64,000 bases of DNA from Adineta steineri (GCA_905250115.1 CAJNOI010000007.1:909216-973215); one strand, 5' to 3'. Counted from the first letter of the stretch, positions 10,701 through 22,960 are shown. Numbers and translations: made by a program. Notes: generated from the sequence alone by a model not told the origin.

Positions 10701-13700
10701 GACATGAACGTGAAAATCTTCTTCATGAACATGAAAAATATCGTCAACAAGCAATGTAAAAATATTCTTATAATAAAAATATTTTCATGTCTTTTTTTCT
10801 TTGTTCTTCTTCGTATAGGACATCATCGGTAAAACAACAAGCCCAACTTCAACCTCCTCCTCCACCATCTCTTCTTCGAGCTAAATTAAATAATGTTGCT
10901 ACGAATGAAATACATGAATTAAGTACAATTCAAGAAGTTGATACACCTGTTAGTTCAAGAAATACATCAGTATTTCATCATCGTAGTCCATTAAAATCTT
11001 CATTTGATCTACAACAATTAGAAAGAATATCATCGGCTGATTCATCATCAACATCAGAATCTGATCATAATGAAATTCTTACTTCACAGCGATCGTCAAA
11101 TTTTATTATACAACAACAACAACAACAATTATTACCTATGACTGGTTTAGAACGTGATGATTCTGGTATTTCACTTTTTGATGGACCACGTTCAACTGCA
11201 ACATCTCGTACAACACTTGCTAATGGTGGTGGTGGTGGTAAAAGTTCAAGTAGTGGAATTCAAAGTTTATTACCAACACGACAACCACGTGTACGAACAA
11301 TAACAAATGAAACAACAACAAATACATCAACAAGTACTAATTTACCTATGGTTGTAACAACACCAAGATCAAATACAGAATCTGATGATCAATCATTATC
11401 AAGTATATCGAAAAAATGGCGAGATATACTTGCCAATGAATGTTTACCACAATTACCTCAATTACCACAAACAATAAATTTGAATAAAGATAACGAACCA
11501 CAATTAACGCATTCATTGGGTTTTGGTTCATCAAATGTTGAAGGTTAGTATTTAAACATATATAGTTTTAGTAAAAGTCAAGGGGGAACAAACTGATTTC
11601 CTGATTTCTTGATTTCTAATTTCATTTTCGTGATTTCCCATGATTTCTCATGATTTCTGTTGATTTCTTGTGATTTCTAGCATGGAAACTAATTGGGAAT
11701 ATGTGTGGGTGTGCGTGTGGGTGTGACCGGGTGGGTGTCTGTGTCCGTGTAGATACTGTATTCATCTGACACCCACGCCCATCCACACTCTACACCCACC
11801 CAAACTTACACCCACACCCTTTTGATTTCTGTTGATTTCTTCTGATTTCTTTGATTTCTTATAATTTCTTTGATTTCTCCTGATTTCTTTGATTTCTCTT
11901 GATTTCTACTTGATTTCTAGCATGGAAATCAGTTTGTTCCCCCTTGGTAAAAGTACTAAATATTATCCATATTAGTATCGTCGTTTAAGGCATTTCTCCC
12001 TTAGGAAAATCGCGATCTCAGCCGAGATATATAGACTAAACAAGGATATAAAAAATATCCCAACTTGCTTAGTTCAGACCTAGATACTTCCTTCGATTGT
12101 ATTACCAGTGTTAGTAAATGAATTACTAAAAATATGAATCTTTTTATTTAATTTCAATAGAACTTCTATCATCATCATTAAACCATTCAAATAATATGTT
12201 TTTATCATCACCAAATTTGCCAACTCAAGAACAATTTCTTCGTTCTCAATATGATAATGAACAATGTGATTTAATGTCATTAATTAAAGTACATGAATAT
12301 TTAACAAAACAACAACATCATCCATCATCAACAATGACAGCTATTGAACAAATAATGCCATCATCAGCATCATCATCAACTCCACCAGTACATCATCAAT
12401 CTTATTCAACATTAACATCAGTTACATATCGTTCATCACTTGCTAAACAAGCACCTGCTAGTGGTCAACCTATTTCAACATCATCACATCATTCTTATTC
12501 ATCATCAGAAAATCTTCATCATCATATGATACAAGATAAAAATGAACGTCATCATAGTATTGTTAGTGATATACATCATTTAACTAATTCACCAAATACA
12601 TTTGAAACATCAATAACATCAAATTCATCATCGAATTCAAGTAAACATCATGATACATTATCTTATTTAATTGAACAAAATCAACGTGCTATGCAAAGAC
12701 TTATTACGAATCATAAAGAAAACCCAGTAGGTGACTCAACAACATTTTTTTCATCAGCATCAATACGTGCACCAGATTATGAAAGTGGACAATTAACAAC
12801 ATTATCAAGTGAAAAAATACAACAAAAAAGTACATTAATTGAAACAGGTTCATTATCAACATTAGATTTCCCATCTGCTATTTTAAATGCCGATGATCAA
12901 CATTTATATGAAACAGCACAACTTGATTGTAAAATTGATTCAGATGAACGTGGTATTCTTGATGAACCATCATTAACTCTTCTTTCGAATAGTTATCGTT
13001 CATTAACAACAACTACAGGTCAAAATCCAACTCCTATAATGACACAATCAACATCACAACAAAAGAAAAAACAATGTTCATCACCACTTTCAACATGTGA
13101 TGATAAAACAAGTGCTTGTTCAACACCAGCATTATCACCCATTAAAAATGAACCATTTATGACATTGCAAAGAAAAAATCGACATGAAACATTAACACCC
13201 GTATATTTAGCTATGCCAGCTATTAGTCAATATTCACCCTTACCTTTACCATCATCAACGAATTCATCTGTTCAATTATCATCACAAAAACAAAATAAAC
13301 AAGCGAGTAGTAATGATACATCTTTACTTTCATTTGAACGACATGAATTAAGTGCTGGAAATGCAACATTAATGACAACGAATGATCATGATGATATTAA
13401 ATCATTTGAAAATCATTCATTAATCTCAGATATAGCTATAGGAACTCGTCTTCCTGCTACGACAGATGCTGATTGGTCTTATTTTATTTCAGTTGGTAAA
13501 GGATTTGCAAAAGAACTTGAAAAACCAGCTCCTTCATCATCAACATCTTCTTCTTCTTCAGCATCATCATCATCACCAACAACAACAACAACATCATCAT
13601 CAGCAAATAGTAGTAATCAAAATAAATCTCAACAAAACCGACATGTAGGTGGTCTTGAATTTTTTATTAATGGAGAACAACAAAATACGTCTACTCGTAA

Positions 13701-14175
13701 GTCATGCATTAGTTTTATTTTCAATTAAAATAAATTATTTTTTTCAATTCTAGCACAAATTGTTCAATTACCAACTCTTCAATCTGCTTTACAAGCACAT
13801 CGAGCTAATTTTGTTGCAACAAGTCAAAAACGTATTGATGAAATCAAAGCTAAAGATTATACTACAATCAATACTTCTCATGTACCAGTTTCAACACGTC
13901 TAAAATCACAAAAACAAATTCCAATACAAACATCCATACCAGCAACATCATCATCATCAATAAATACAATTGAAACCGATTCTGAAGAACGACAAAGACG
14001 TGTACGTGAATCGAAAGAACGTTCAAAACGTTTGTATGATCAATTAGCTGAAGTTCAACAAAAGAAAAAAATTCATGAAACAAAACAACAAGCACAAGCT
14101 TATCGTGCACGTATGAATGCTTTTCAAACAACATTAAATAAAAAAAAGACAAATAACAATAATAATAAAAAATAA
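7760..14175 (+). CDS. CEP295: CEP295 orthologue, centriole-to-centrosome conversion protein
   Basis: Fifteen exons joining in frame, about 1,650 residues. The N-terminus (MKSLLISTSQQEKLIQNETE, then RRRTIRLLQ) and the following coiled-coil exons rich in Glu, Arg and Gln (about 7760-9275) follow the conserved CEP295 head. A middle exon has HELSTIQEVDTPVSSRNTS (10915-10970), a CEP295 landmark. The C-terminus SKRLYDQLAEVQQKKKIHE (14020-14080) is the ALMS motif shared with ALMS1 and C10orf90. Between them lies Ser/Thr/Gln-rich disordered sequence encoded by large exons (12161-13696 and others). CEP295 acts at the proximal inner wall of centrioles and recruits pericentriolar material. Introns are about 45-75 bases except the exon-5/6 intron (about 190 bases) and the one at 11543-12160, which holds a hAT MITE. 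The short exons 1-9 explain why no long frame is visible before 9.3 kb. Confidence 0.88.
11571..11954. mobile_element. hAT-type MITE with 8-bp target duplication, in a CEP295 intron
   Basis: Element 11579-11946 (368 bases). Perfect 23-base terminal inverted repeats begin CAAGGGGGAACAAACTGATT. The flanking 8-base duplication is GTAAAAGT at 11571-11578 and 11947-11954. The interior is two arrays of TGATTTCT-like units around a G-rich/C-rich hairpin core of GTGTGGGTGT repeats (11701-11818). There is no ORF. An 8-bp duplication with CA(A)GGG ends indicates the hAT superfamily. Confidence 0.9.
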
Positions 14176-14342
14176 GACAGTGAAACGTCTGATATAAATT
14201 TATCTTTAGTGTGTGTAGTATTTCTTCTTCTTCATCTTTTTTTTGTGTATATTATCGGTAGATAGTTTTGTGTGTGTGTCTTGTCTTTACACAAAATAAA
14301 TTATTCATAAAAAAAGAAATATTTATTTCTATCAACATTTCA

Positions 14343-16409
14343 TTATCGATAATGATAATGATTGCTTTTAATATGATCGAGACTTGGAAGTAATGGTTTA
14401 TGTGTTGAATTCCTTGGTTCGTCTATTTTCTGATTTGAGTGTCGTTGACCTTGATGTTTCGATGTTGTTAATGTATGCGGTGTCGGTGAACCAACTAATT
14501 TCGAGGGTGTAGCTAAACGTAATGTTTGACTTGGTATTGGTCGACAAAATAACATATTAAATAATTCATGTCGACCATGTTTACCACTCACAATTGAAAC
14601 AAATACATTAAATGCATAATTAAATAATTCGAAAGTTTTTAATAAATGTGGAATATAATGTGTAAAAGCACAATGCGGAAGTTTTTGGCGAAAATTTAAA
14701 TAAAATTGAAGAAGATATCTATAAAATAACAAGATTTCGAAATAAAAAATTCAAATTAAATTTTCTTACCGAGGTGAAATTGTCAGTAGAAGAATACATG
14801 AAGAAAAAAATATCATGGGTGTTACTTGTCGATGATGACCATGACGAATAAGTAATGATGGAGTTAATTTCGATGATTCTTGTCGTGTTCTACGTACGCT
14901 AATAAATAATATTATATTTGCCGTAAAAAGTAATAAAAATGGTACAGCAACACGAAATATAACTATCATTAATAAATATATACGTTTTGTATTTGGAGTT
15001 AATAATGAATGTTGTTTATTAAGTGTTATATTAGATTGTGACGTCTGTTCATAATGACAAACTATTTGAATACTGTTTTCTCTGTATGATCTAAATAGAA
15101 ATATTTAATTAGATTAGATTTGCATAATTTTAGTCTTTTCTCTTTTGAAGTCGAATGAATCGCTCTTTCTTTTTTTGTATTTATTGTTAGTATAATTATT
15201 TTAATTATTGTCGATTATTATAAAAAAAAATCAAGAGTATTTAACTCATTCAACCGGATGTAAAAGACAGCCTTGTCGTTCGACGAACTTATAATAAAAC
15301 AATATTTTTCTTCAAACCTATTACTGGTTTCTAACCTTAGATAGAGTACGGAAGGGACTTCATATATCTCATAGATACATATGAAAATATTGTAGTCTTG
15401 AGAAAAAGTCGAACAATTTTTTAATTTAGTAATATTTGTATAGAATAAATATTTGAAAATAGAACGTGTCCTTGATATAAACTATTTGGAAACCAATTGA
15501 CAAGAAATGTTTGACAAAGAAATAATATAGTCTTTTGTCTTCTATTTGATGTACTACTACTGACGATACTATTACTTAGCATAGTTTATAATACTTTGTA
15601 ATCTTTATATGCAACATTGATCTCAAAAGAATATAAATTGATACAATAAAACAAGTAGGTGGTATAGAATACAAATTAGTCTTAATCCTAGTAATACCAG
15701 GTCTTTTTTACACTTTGTACTTCCGCGGATCAGTTCTGTTGTTGCTTCGGATTTCCTCTAATCATGACTCACATATATAGTATACTCACTCATACTCCAA
15801 CCCGTATAACCTACTTTGCCTCAAACTTATTTGCAAAACTTAATATTAAATGACTCACTTGGTACTATAAGAATTAATAATTCATAAATATATTGTTTCT
15901 CACCTTTTCACATAAAATCCAGGTTGTAATAGTAATGAATTAACGATGCACGATGCAAGAATAACACAAAAAATAATTATCAAAGCACGTCTTCCTTTTG
16001 TATCCGTCAGTGTCTGTAATGGTTTATAAATAACTAAACATCGTTCGAAAGTTAAGGAAACGGTAAGCCAAGCACTAATTGAGCCTGCAACGAATTCCGT
16101 ATACATTTGTGTTGGACATTCAAATGAATGAAAGTGTAATTTAAATATTTTAAAATCAAGTAAAAAGAAAAGACACCAAACAGTAAGACGTACAAGATCA
16201 ACAACAGCAATTGCTGAAAAATAATATGAATATGCCGAACGACGAAAATTACGTGAAGTCGCAAAATAATAAAGTGCGATAGGATTAAAAGTAAGACCAA
16301 ATATAAATAAAGCAATACCGGGTACTAAATGTCCATATAAATAAACTGTATTCGTTGATGATTTACACAAATTAGTATAAGTTGTGTTGGATAATGTTGT
16401 ATTAGCCAT
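14343..16409 (-). CDS. Rhodopsin-family G-protein-coupled receptor (peptide-receptor type)
   Basis: Three exons join exactly: 15904-16409, 14770-15090 and 14343-14718, giving 400 residues. An N-terminus with several N-x-T sites leads to helix 1 (HLVPGIALFIFGLTFNPIALYYF). Helix 3 ends in ERC (LTFERCLVIYKPL) where most class A receptors have DRY. Helix 5 is IFRVAVPFLLLFTANIILFI and helix 6 MIFFSSCILLLTIS. Helix 7 reads FNYAFNVFVSIVSGKHGRHELFNML, with NPxxY not conserved; this degenerate form is common in FMRFamide-type receptors of lophotrochozoans. The C-tail is basic and Ser/Thr-rich. Intron 1 is 813 bases, unusually long for this window. Ligand unknown; the peptide-receptor assignment is inference. 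Confidence 0.8.
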
Positions 16410-18156
16410 AGGTATATTGTTTGCTGTGGGAAAAAAGAAACGTCATAAAATATCTATGTAAATACTTATAATGAGTTTCCTTTCTATTTTTTTCTATTGT
16501 CAATTTTGAATAACCAATGCTCTTGATTCTTCATTGATTATGAAACATAGTTCATAATGCTTTTCTTTTTATGTAAGATGAAGGAAGCGAAAAAGGGAAA
16601 AGCAGAGAGAGAGGGAGAGGGAGAGAAAATTTGAGAAAAAAAAGCAAGTAACAGTAAAAAGCACTCATTCTCTATACTAATAGTGCATGACATTCAGCTT
16701 TTATCTCGATTGATGATTCTGTAGTGTCACAAAAAAAGAAGAGAAAGATGAGTCTGTATATATTTTTGAGATCCTAATTACACTAATAATACTACATATT
16801 TCCACATGCATGAATCAAAAAACCTATTATTCCTTAGTGTTTCTAAAGACAATATGTGGTTAATAATCAAAAAGAGAATTTCCTTAAATTCTTGACTGCA
16901 ATTAAACTAGAAAATATCTAATATTAATCATATTATCAATCGTGTCATTTCATAAATATGTAAATGCTGTCAAAATATTTTTATCCAACGAGTATTTAAT
17001 TATATATTTCCAGAAACGTTTTTTTCCTCTCATCGTTATTAATCATTAAATATGTATGTTTACAATAGATTTTAAAGAGTCGAGTAAATAAATGTGAAAA
17101 AAAGCAAATATTAATTTTACTTTTTCCAGGAACTCATTTTAACTTCTTCAAATAAACTCATTTTTACTCAGACAAATGTGTAAAAAAAAATTGCTTGTTT
17201 ATCGATCTAAAGATATTCTATTAACATATTTCTTCTAGTATAAACAATAACTTTTTCTTGCTATTAATGTTAATTAACATCGATATATAATAAATAAGAG
17301 TTCATGAAATGTCAACTCACGAACAAATATTTAGTGAATTTAACGACGAAGAAAAATCAAAATATCTGGCAATTACACATTAATAATGCATTTAGTATAC
17401 TATAAAAAAAGAGGGTTTATTAGTGTTACTAAAAAAAACTAATTATAAAATATTTTAGAGTGACGTCTATGAAACTTTTAAAAATTGCTCAAAGAACAAA
17501 AAAGAATTATAAAACTAATGACTTAACCCTGCTAGATGTAATATCATTCATTAATAATTAAATTTTATTTATTTACCATTGAAATTCTATAGGAAAATTT
17601 TTTTTTTTGAGAATAATAGTCTAGGAAAACTAGAAAGAATAATTATAACAAAAAAGGAAGGGGATGAATGTACTTGATATATAACATACGATGAAAGATT
17701 TGAATAGAGTGAATATGACAAAAGAGAAGAAAAATGATTTAACACATTGTTTTGCATGTCAGCTCATCAAAAGTTAATATTGCAATTCAGAAAATAATTG
17801 TCGACAGGAAACTGATGATTTCTAACAAGTCTAAGTATATTTAATTTAGAAAAAATATATAAGAAAAACTGCAATTTCAATCCAGTCCACAATGTAGTTA
17901 AAAATAAATATATACGAGCTATTTATTTATTTAAAAAAATTTAAACCAATGATATGAGATTAATATTTTTCATTGAATTCTTGCGCGCCCGTTAATAATT
18001 AAGTTATTTTGCTATAAGGCAGCTTACGCACCAAATCTATTCTATAGTATTTTGTTTCTTTTCATATATTCTCTTTTGTGTTTTGTAATCTTTAGCAATG
18101 CTTGTTTTTTCATCCTTTCATATTTAAACAGCTTATGTATATCTTACTTGTTAATC
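16410..18156. other. Gene-free stretch, about 1.7 kb
   Basis: Upstream region of the GPCR gene, then A+T-rich DNA. Near 16600-16630 there is a purine run of GAGAGAGGGA type. No ORF, TIR pair or RNA gene is supported. Confidence 0.5.
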
Positions 18157-18414
18157 ATGATAACAGAAAAACAAGTTGAACATGTTATTATACCAATGCC
18201 AAATGAGCATATTATTACAGTTATACCTATTATTACTATTATCTCTTTAACCATTATTTTAATTATTTTTTATGTACGTCAAAGTATAGCGATTAGACAG
18301 GAAATCGATAATGATTTCAATGATATATATTCAACATCATCAATGCCAAATATTCATTCGAATTCATATCCAAAGACTTTATTCAAACGTTCAAAATCAA
18401 TAATGACTTTTTAA
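18157..18414 (+). CDS. Small single-pass membrane protein, 85 aa
   Basis: The frame is open from about 18052, but the first ATG is at 18157. From there it encodes a short N-terminus (MITEKQVEHVIIPMPNEH), one strong transmembrane helix (IITVIPIITIISLTIILIIFYV) and a roughly 40-residue polar tail with basic residues (KTLFKRSKSIMTF). It has no homologue that I recognise. The next gene on the same strand (TTLL) starts 229 bases downstream. An upstream exon adding an N-terminus is possible. Length, helix and codon use suggest it is real, but the evidence is modest. Confidence 0.45.
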   Translation: MITEKQVEHVIIPMPNEHIITVIPIITIISLTIILIIFYVRQSIAIRQEIDNDFNDIYSTSSMPNIHSNSYPKTLFKRSKSIMTF

Positions 18415-18643
18415 TACTATAAATATCTACATATCATGTCATAAGACTATTAAAACATCTCTACTGATTCTGTGATGTTGAACTAGTTTTAATAATGTCC
18501 GATTGATGAGTAAATCATATAAAATAAGATCTATTACGAATTTAACAGAATTTTTATATTTTTAAAAATACATCACAGTATCTAAGAATAGTATTTCTCA
18601 TTTATTTTTTCTCTTCTCGATTTTTTTTCTCATATTGAAATTA

Positions 18644-20120
18644 ATGACGATAAAAACTATGTCAAGAAAAGTAAATATTGATTTACATGTCAATAGTAAA
18701 ATAAATGGTTATTATGTATCTGGAAAAAATAATTCTCAACTTGTTTGTAATCAATTAAACGCACTTGCGTTTAATCGTTATGAGAATTTACCTATCGGTG
18801 GTGTTAAATTCAATTGGATAACGCGAAGTGTTGATATCGATTGGACAACATTTGATTCAAATTTTCAAATTTTAAATCATATTTATAATGAAAAACATTT
18901 ATCTAATAAAGGTTTATTAGTGAATAATTTAAGAAATTATGATAGACATATTCGAAAACTTGATAATTATCTTCCATTGAATAGATTTCTACCTGAAACA
19001 TATTTATTAGATAATATAACTGATCGAATTAATTTTAAAAAAGCCTTTGAAAATAATTCAATATGGATTTGTAAACCAGTTGGACTTTCATGTGGAAGAG
19101 AAATATTTATATTTCGTAATGAAAATCAACTTGAAAATATTCTAAATGAATATCATAAAAATCTTTCGTCTTATTCAACAATATATGATAATCGGCTTGT
19201 TCAAAAATATATTGAAAATCCTTTACTTATTAATAAACATAAATTTGATATTCGAACATATTTTTTATGTATCTGTTTATCAAATGATATTCTATGTTTT
19301 GCTTGTCAAACGGGTTATCTTCGTTTATCAATGTACGAATATGATTTAGATAATTTTAATAAATTTATTCATTTAACTAATCAAAGTATTCAAAGAAAAA
19401 ATCAAGATTTTTCTTCAATGAAAAATCATACGGGAATGACAATGGAAGAATTTAATGACTATTTTAATGAATTTATTCAACCAAATATGTCTTATATTAA
19501 TAAAGATTGGGTAATTAATGAATTACCTGAAAGAATTACAAAAATTCTTAATCAAGTTGCTTATTCAATTAGAAATAAACTAGTGATACGTGAAGGATGT
19601 TTTGGTTTTTATGGTGTTGATATTTTAATTGATGATAAACTTAATTGTTGGTTACTTGAAATTAATAGTGGACCTACATTAGATATGACAAATACAGCAT
19701 TAGAAAAAGTTATTCCTATGTGTTTTAATGCAGCTATCAGTATACTAAGAAAACTTTTTTTCGATTTTATTTAACGAATTTAGTACTAATTTAGATATCG
19801 TCATTGAAACTTTGGGAAAGTATCGTTCATCGGGTGTTATTTTTCCTCTTCAAGAATCAAATCTCTTTAAATATCTTCCTTTATCAAATAATTTTGATCA
19901 ATCACATCATATTCCAACTTTTACATCCTTTAATAATCATCTTATTAATTTAACACCAGGAGTTTTTACTTCAATTCATCGTTATCGTCGACCACTTTTC
20001 TCTTCAAATCCACATAAATATGTTGATAAAGCTCTTATTCAAAAGACAAGATCAAAACTCTCTAGAGAACATCTATCGCATCAGCTTACAAAACTTATTC
20101 AAATAAACAATAAATCATAA
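18644..20120 (+). CDS. Tubulin tyrosine ligase-like glutamylase/glycylase (TTLL family)
   Basis: Two exons, 18644-19739 and 19795-20120. Joining them (GTATAC ... TTTAG, 55 bases, frame kept) reads AAI-NIVIETLGKYR; an in-frame stop at 19772-19774 lies inside the intron. Landmarks of the ATP-grasp TTL fold: FNWITRS near the start, IWICKPVGLSCGREIFIF (nucleotide-binding Lys and loop), RLVQKYIENPLLINKHKFD followed by IRTYF, FIHLTNQSIQ, and the metal-binding FYGVDILIDD...CWLLEINSGPTL. Members add glutamate or glycine chains to tubulin tails of cilia and microtubules. The C-terminal part most resembles the TTLL2/TTLL10 branch, but I cannot fix the subfamily. The start may be 18644 or the next Met at 18659. 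Confidence 0.83.
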
Positions 20121-20470
20121 AATATGTAGTTATTATGCTCGATTTATATACAAATGGGATTAGGAGATGTACAGCTCAATATTTTAGCTGAATAGAATAT
20201 TCAAGTAGTTGAACTTTTAACATACAGTCTTAAAGACACAATAATATATTTCCAAGTAAACTTTTTATCATCATCATTATATATAATTTCAGAACAAAAT
20301 AAGAAAAATCTTCTTTTTTACCATCGAATGTCTTATTCAGTAAATATCCGTCACTTGTAGTTGACACGATTCATATAACTGTCATCTACTTTCTTCTCTT
20401 TATATAATTCATTTTTTAAACTCTGTTTTTATAATAACTATTTCTATCGACAGCTACAACATATATTACT

Positions 20471-20515
20471 AGGGTGTGGGTGTATGTACGATTACAATAG
20501 CACCCATACCCATCC
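20471..20515. repeat. GTGGGTGT hairpin repeat
   Basis: Left arm AGGGTGTGGGTGT, right arm CACCCATACCCATCC, loop about 17 bases. Member of the dispersed G-rich hairpin family described in the findings. Confidence 0.65.
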
Positions 20516-20845
20516 AGCCTTTGTATTTTAACTATTACTTTGAAATAGGAATAATCGTAGATTAGACATGCAGCGAATTTCAATTCCAGTCTGACTGAGG
20601 ACCAAACCGTTTGAATTTTGGTTGGCGCTTGATATTAAGGTTCGAGTTGGAGAACTATTTAGTTAAGTGTTCTACCCAGGTGTAAAAATCCGATGACGAA
20701 TTCTGCAGTATTTCGTTGGATCCTGTCGGACTCCATGTAGGATTCGATCTGGTCCAGTGGCCGATTCATTGGCTTGGGTAGCGTTGAATATGTGGCAATT
20801 GTTCTTTTATTTATTTGACTTGATGAACGATTGCTGAAATACTCT

Positions 20846-20958
20846 AAGGATGTGGGCGTGAGTATGACCTATGAAGGAGATGATACTCACATTCACTCTA
20901 GCAGTGTGGATGAGGGTATGGGATGAATGTAACATACACACCCACACCCACATCCTCA
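20846..20958. repeat. GTGGGTGT hairpin repeat
   Basis: Left arm AAGGATGTGGGCGTGAGTATG, right arm ending ACACCCACACCCACATCCT, with additional internal complementary segments (GATACTCACATTCACTC against GTGTGGATGAGGGTAT). About 113 bases. Confidence 0.7.
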
Positions 20959-21113
20959 AGATATTTAATGATTTTATTAGCTGAGACCGAAATGACTGTT
21001 TCATAATGTCTGGAGCGATTTACGTATGAAATGTAAATTTACACTCTCAAATAAACAGAAAAAAGTCAGATTTCAGAGGTGTTGAAGACGTGAGACTGCG
21101 TAAAAATATAGAA

Positions 21114-22199
21114 TTAGTTATACAAACGACGAAATTTAACACGATCATGTGATATGGGTCCGTGCTTAACTTTCACAACTTGATAATGGTCTTGTTGATC
21201 GAGGCTAATAGACTCAATCACGAATGTTGCACCTCTTGCTATCAAAAATTCACATTCCGTTGGGAACTTTGAGATCCATGATACATCGGCTCCAACAAGT
21301 GCTCTATCGTTATCATCTTCCTTCAAATTAATTTCTAATAAAGAACCTTTTTCATGCATAAATGTAGTTGCAACTTCTCTGTCCCATGACGTGCTGATAA
21401 ACGTACCATATCTAAACACTGGACTATCCTTTGTAGAAAACTTTTTGGACAGATTGTGATTGTTAAACGTCGATGGATCAACCTCAATGTCATACAATCC
21501 ATGGTAAACTACCGCTGGACGAGGTCTTTTGTCATATTGATCGAGAGCCCAAATTGCTGAATTTAGTAAGCAACCTAATATTGGCCAATTTTTCTGCATT
21601 AGACTGGACGTTTCAATGTTAGCAAAGTCTTGATTTGAGTAGCACATCTCATGATATCGTAAATCTTTATAAACTTTCGAATCTGTATATAAAAGAATCG
21701 CCAACATTTGATCATGTGACAGAGGTGATCCCATTTCTCGATGTCGTGGATGATTTAACTTTTCTTCCGCTACATCGTTCAAACTCTTGTAAGGTCCGGA
21801 CTTAACATCCATTTCGTTAATAAGGTCATTTTGTCTCAGTTCTTGCAGCAGATCGCCATCTTTAACTATTCCATTCCATAGACCAGTTCCTTTTGGCAAA
21901 TCGTTTCCCCAATTCTGGTAAGCAGTAATAAATTTTTTCGATCCAAAATTCTCAGTAGTAGTAGTTCCACCCCTTCTGCCTGCGTGAAAATGCTTAGAAC
22001 AATGCTCAATATCATCTGGTCGATATCCGTTGTGTATTAATCGTTGAAATGCGCTACATTGGTTTCCGTCATGACATTCATTTTCAGTATGATAATGTTC
22101 ATTCGCATCATCTCTGACAATAATTTCATGTTTCGATGTCATATTAGATCTAATAACAGATTCATCTGGTTTGTGAGATGATAATGAACAATTGCCCAT
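21114..22199 (-). CDS. ADP-ribosyltransferase with N-myristoylation motif and zinc-finger-like motif
   Basis: Single exon; from the ATG at 22199 it encodes 361 residues. The N-terminus MGNCSLSS is a textbook myristoylation plus palmitoylation signal, suggesting membrane anchoring. Residues 42-73 hold C-x5-C ... H ... HC-x2-H-x-H followed by GRRGG, resembling a PBZ-like zinc finger (inference). The C-terminal half is an R-S-E-type ART fold: FISTS at 267-271 and the Arg-specific E-x-E motif ECE at 315-317. Where the first-strand Arg is expected the sequence reads VVYHGL, with His233. Such ARTs transfer ADP-ribose from NAD to protein Arg; whether this one is active is open. The gene is flanked by hairpin repeats. 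Bdelloids carry many such ARTs. Confidence 0.78.
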   Translation of the reverse strand: MGNCSLSSHKPDESVIRSNMTSKHEIIVRDDANEHYHTENECHDGNQCSAFQRLIHNGYRPDDIEHCSKHFHAGRRGGTTTTENFGSKKFITAYQNWGNDLPKGTGLWNGIVKDGDLLQELRQNDLINEMDVKSGPYKSLNDVAEEKLNHPRHREMGSPLSHDQMLAILLYTDSKVYKDLRYHEMCYSNQDFANIETSSLMQKNWPILGCLLNSAIWALDQYDKRPRPAVVYHGLYDIEVDPSTFNNHNLSKKFSTKDSPVFRYGTFISTSWDREVATTFMHEKGSLLEINLKEDDNDRALVGADVSWISKFPTECEFLIARGATFVIESISLDQQDHYQVVKVKHGPISHDRVKFRRLYN

Positions 22200-22378
22200 C
22201 ACAACTGTATAACCTTCTAAATGATACTATTTATAGTTCTTATAACTATGTGAGTTATGATCAATTAGCGAAAAATCATATTAGTTTATTTCAAAATAAA
22301 ATCTTGCAATATTTTAACTATATACGGCTTCAAAAATATACTTAAAATCGATAAGTCTACATTCAAAAAGATAAAATA

Positions 22379-22440
22379 GAGTGTGGGTGAGGGCGAAGAA
22401 GAGTCTTCTGCTGTCACCTACATCCACATCTACCCCTATG
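22379..22440. repeat. GTGGGTGA hairpin repeat
   Basis: Left arm GAGTGTGGGTGAGGG, right arm CACCTACATCCACATCTACCCC. Short loop containing GAAGAAGAGTCTTCT, itself a perfect small palindrome. Confidence 0.6.
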
Positions 22441-22960
22441 GTGCGCTTTCGAATTTATCAATGCGATAAGGCGTACCATAGAATTGTATTATAATAAACG
22501 AATAAATTCTCTGAAAAATAGTTTCGGTCTTCTATTATGTCGGCGTTCAAAAAGTTAAAATGAATCTAGGCACAGATCACAAACTTCTAATCAAAAGCGC
22601 TAGAGCGATTTTCTTTAACTTAACTAATATTATGGATTATAAAATGACGAATTAACACTGGATTTCTGAAAAAATAGAAACTATTATGCTCTTCAACTTT
22701 ACGACTTCTCAATGTTTTGCGCATATGTAATACGACAAAGCATTCATATTCCAATTTCTACATGAGACAATTAAAATCGAATTCTTTTAGGAAAATATCA
22801 AGATGATTAACGAGAAGGACTAAGCGTACGATGTTTCAGTACCACTCTTTTAGATCAGCAGTAGTCAATGCCGAACTCTTCAAAACTGCTGAAATCATAA
22901 AATCAATAGAATAACATCAATCATCAGAACGTAACAGAACTCACGCAACCCGCAGAGCGC

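Larger units (their letters stand above)
20121..21113. other. Gene-free stretch with two G-rich hairpin repeats
   Basis: Apart from the hairpins at 20471-20515 and 20846-20958, no coding sequence is supported. The section 20540-20800 is less A+T-rich and may be a decayed repeat or gene fragment, but I cannot identify it. Confidence 0.45.

Noticed and set aside
19772-19774. Stop codon ending the TTLL frame early.
   Set aside because: It lies inside a GT-AG intron (19740-19794) whose removal restores a conserved C-terminus.
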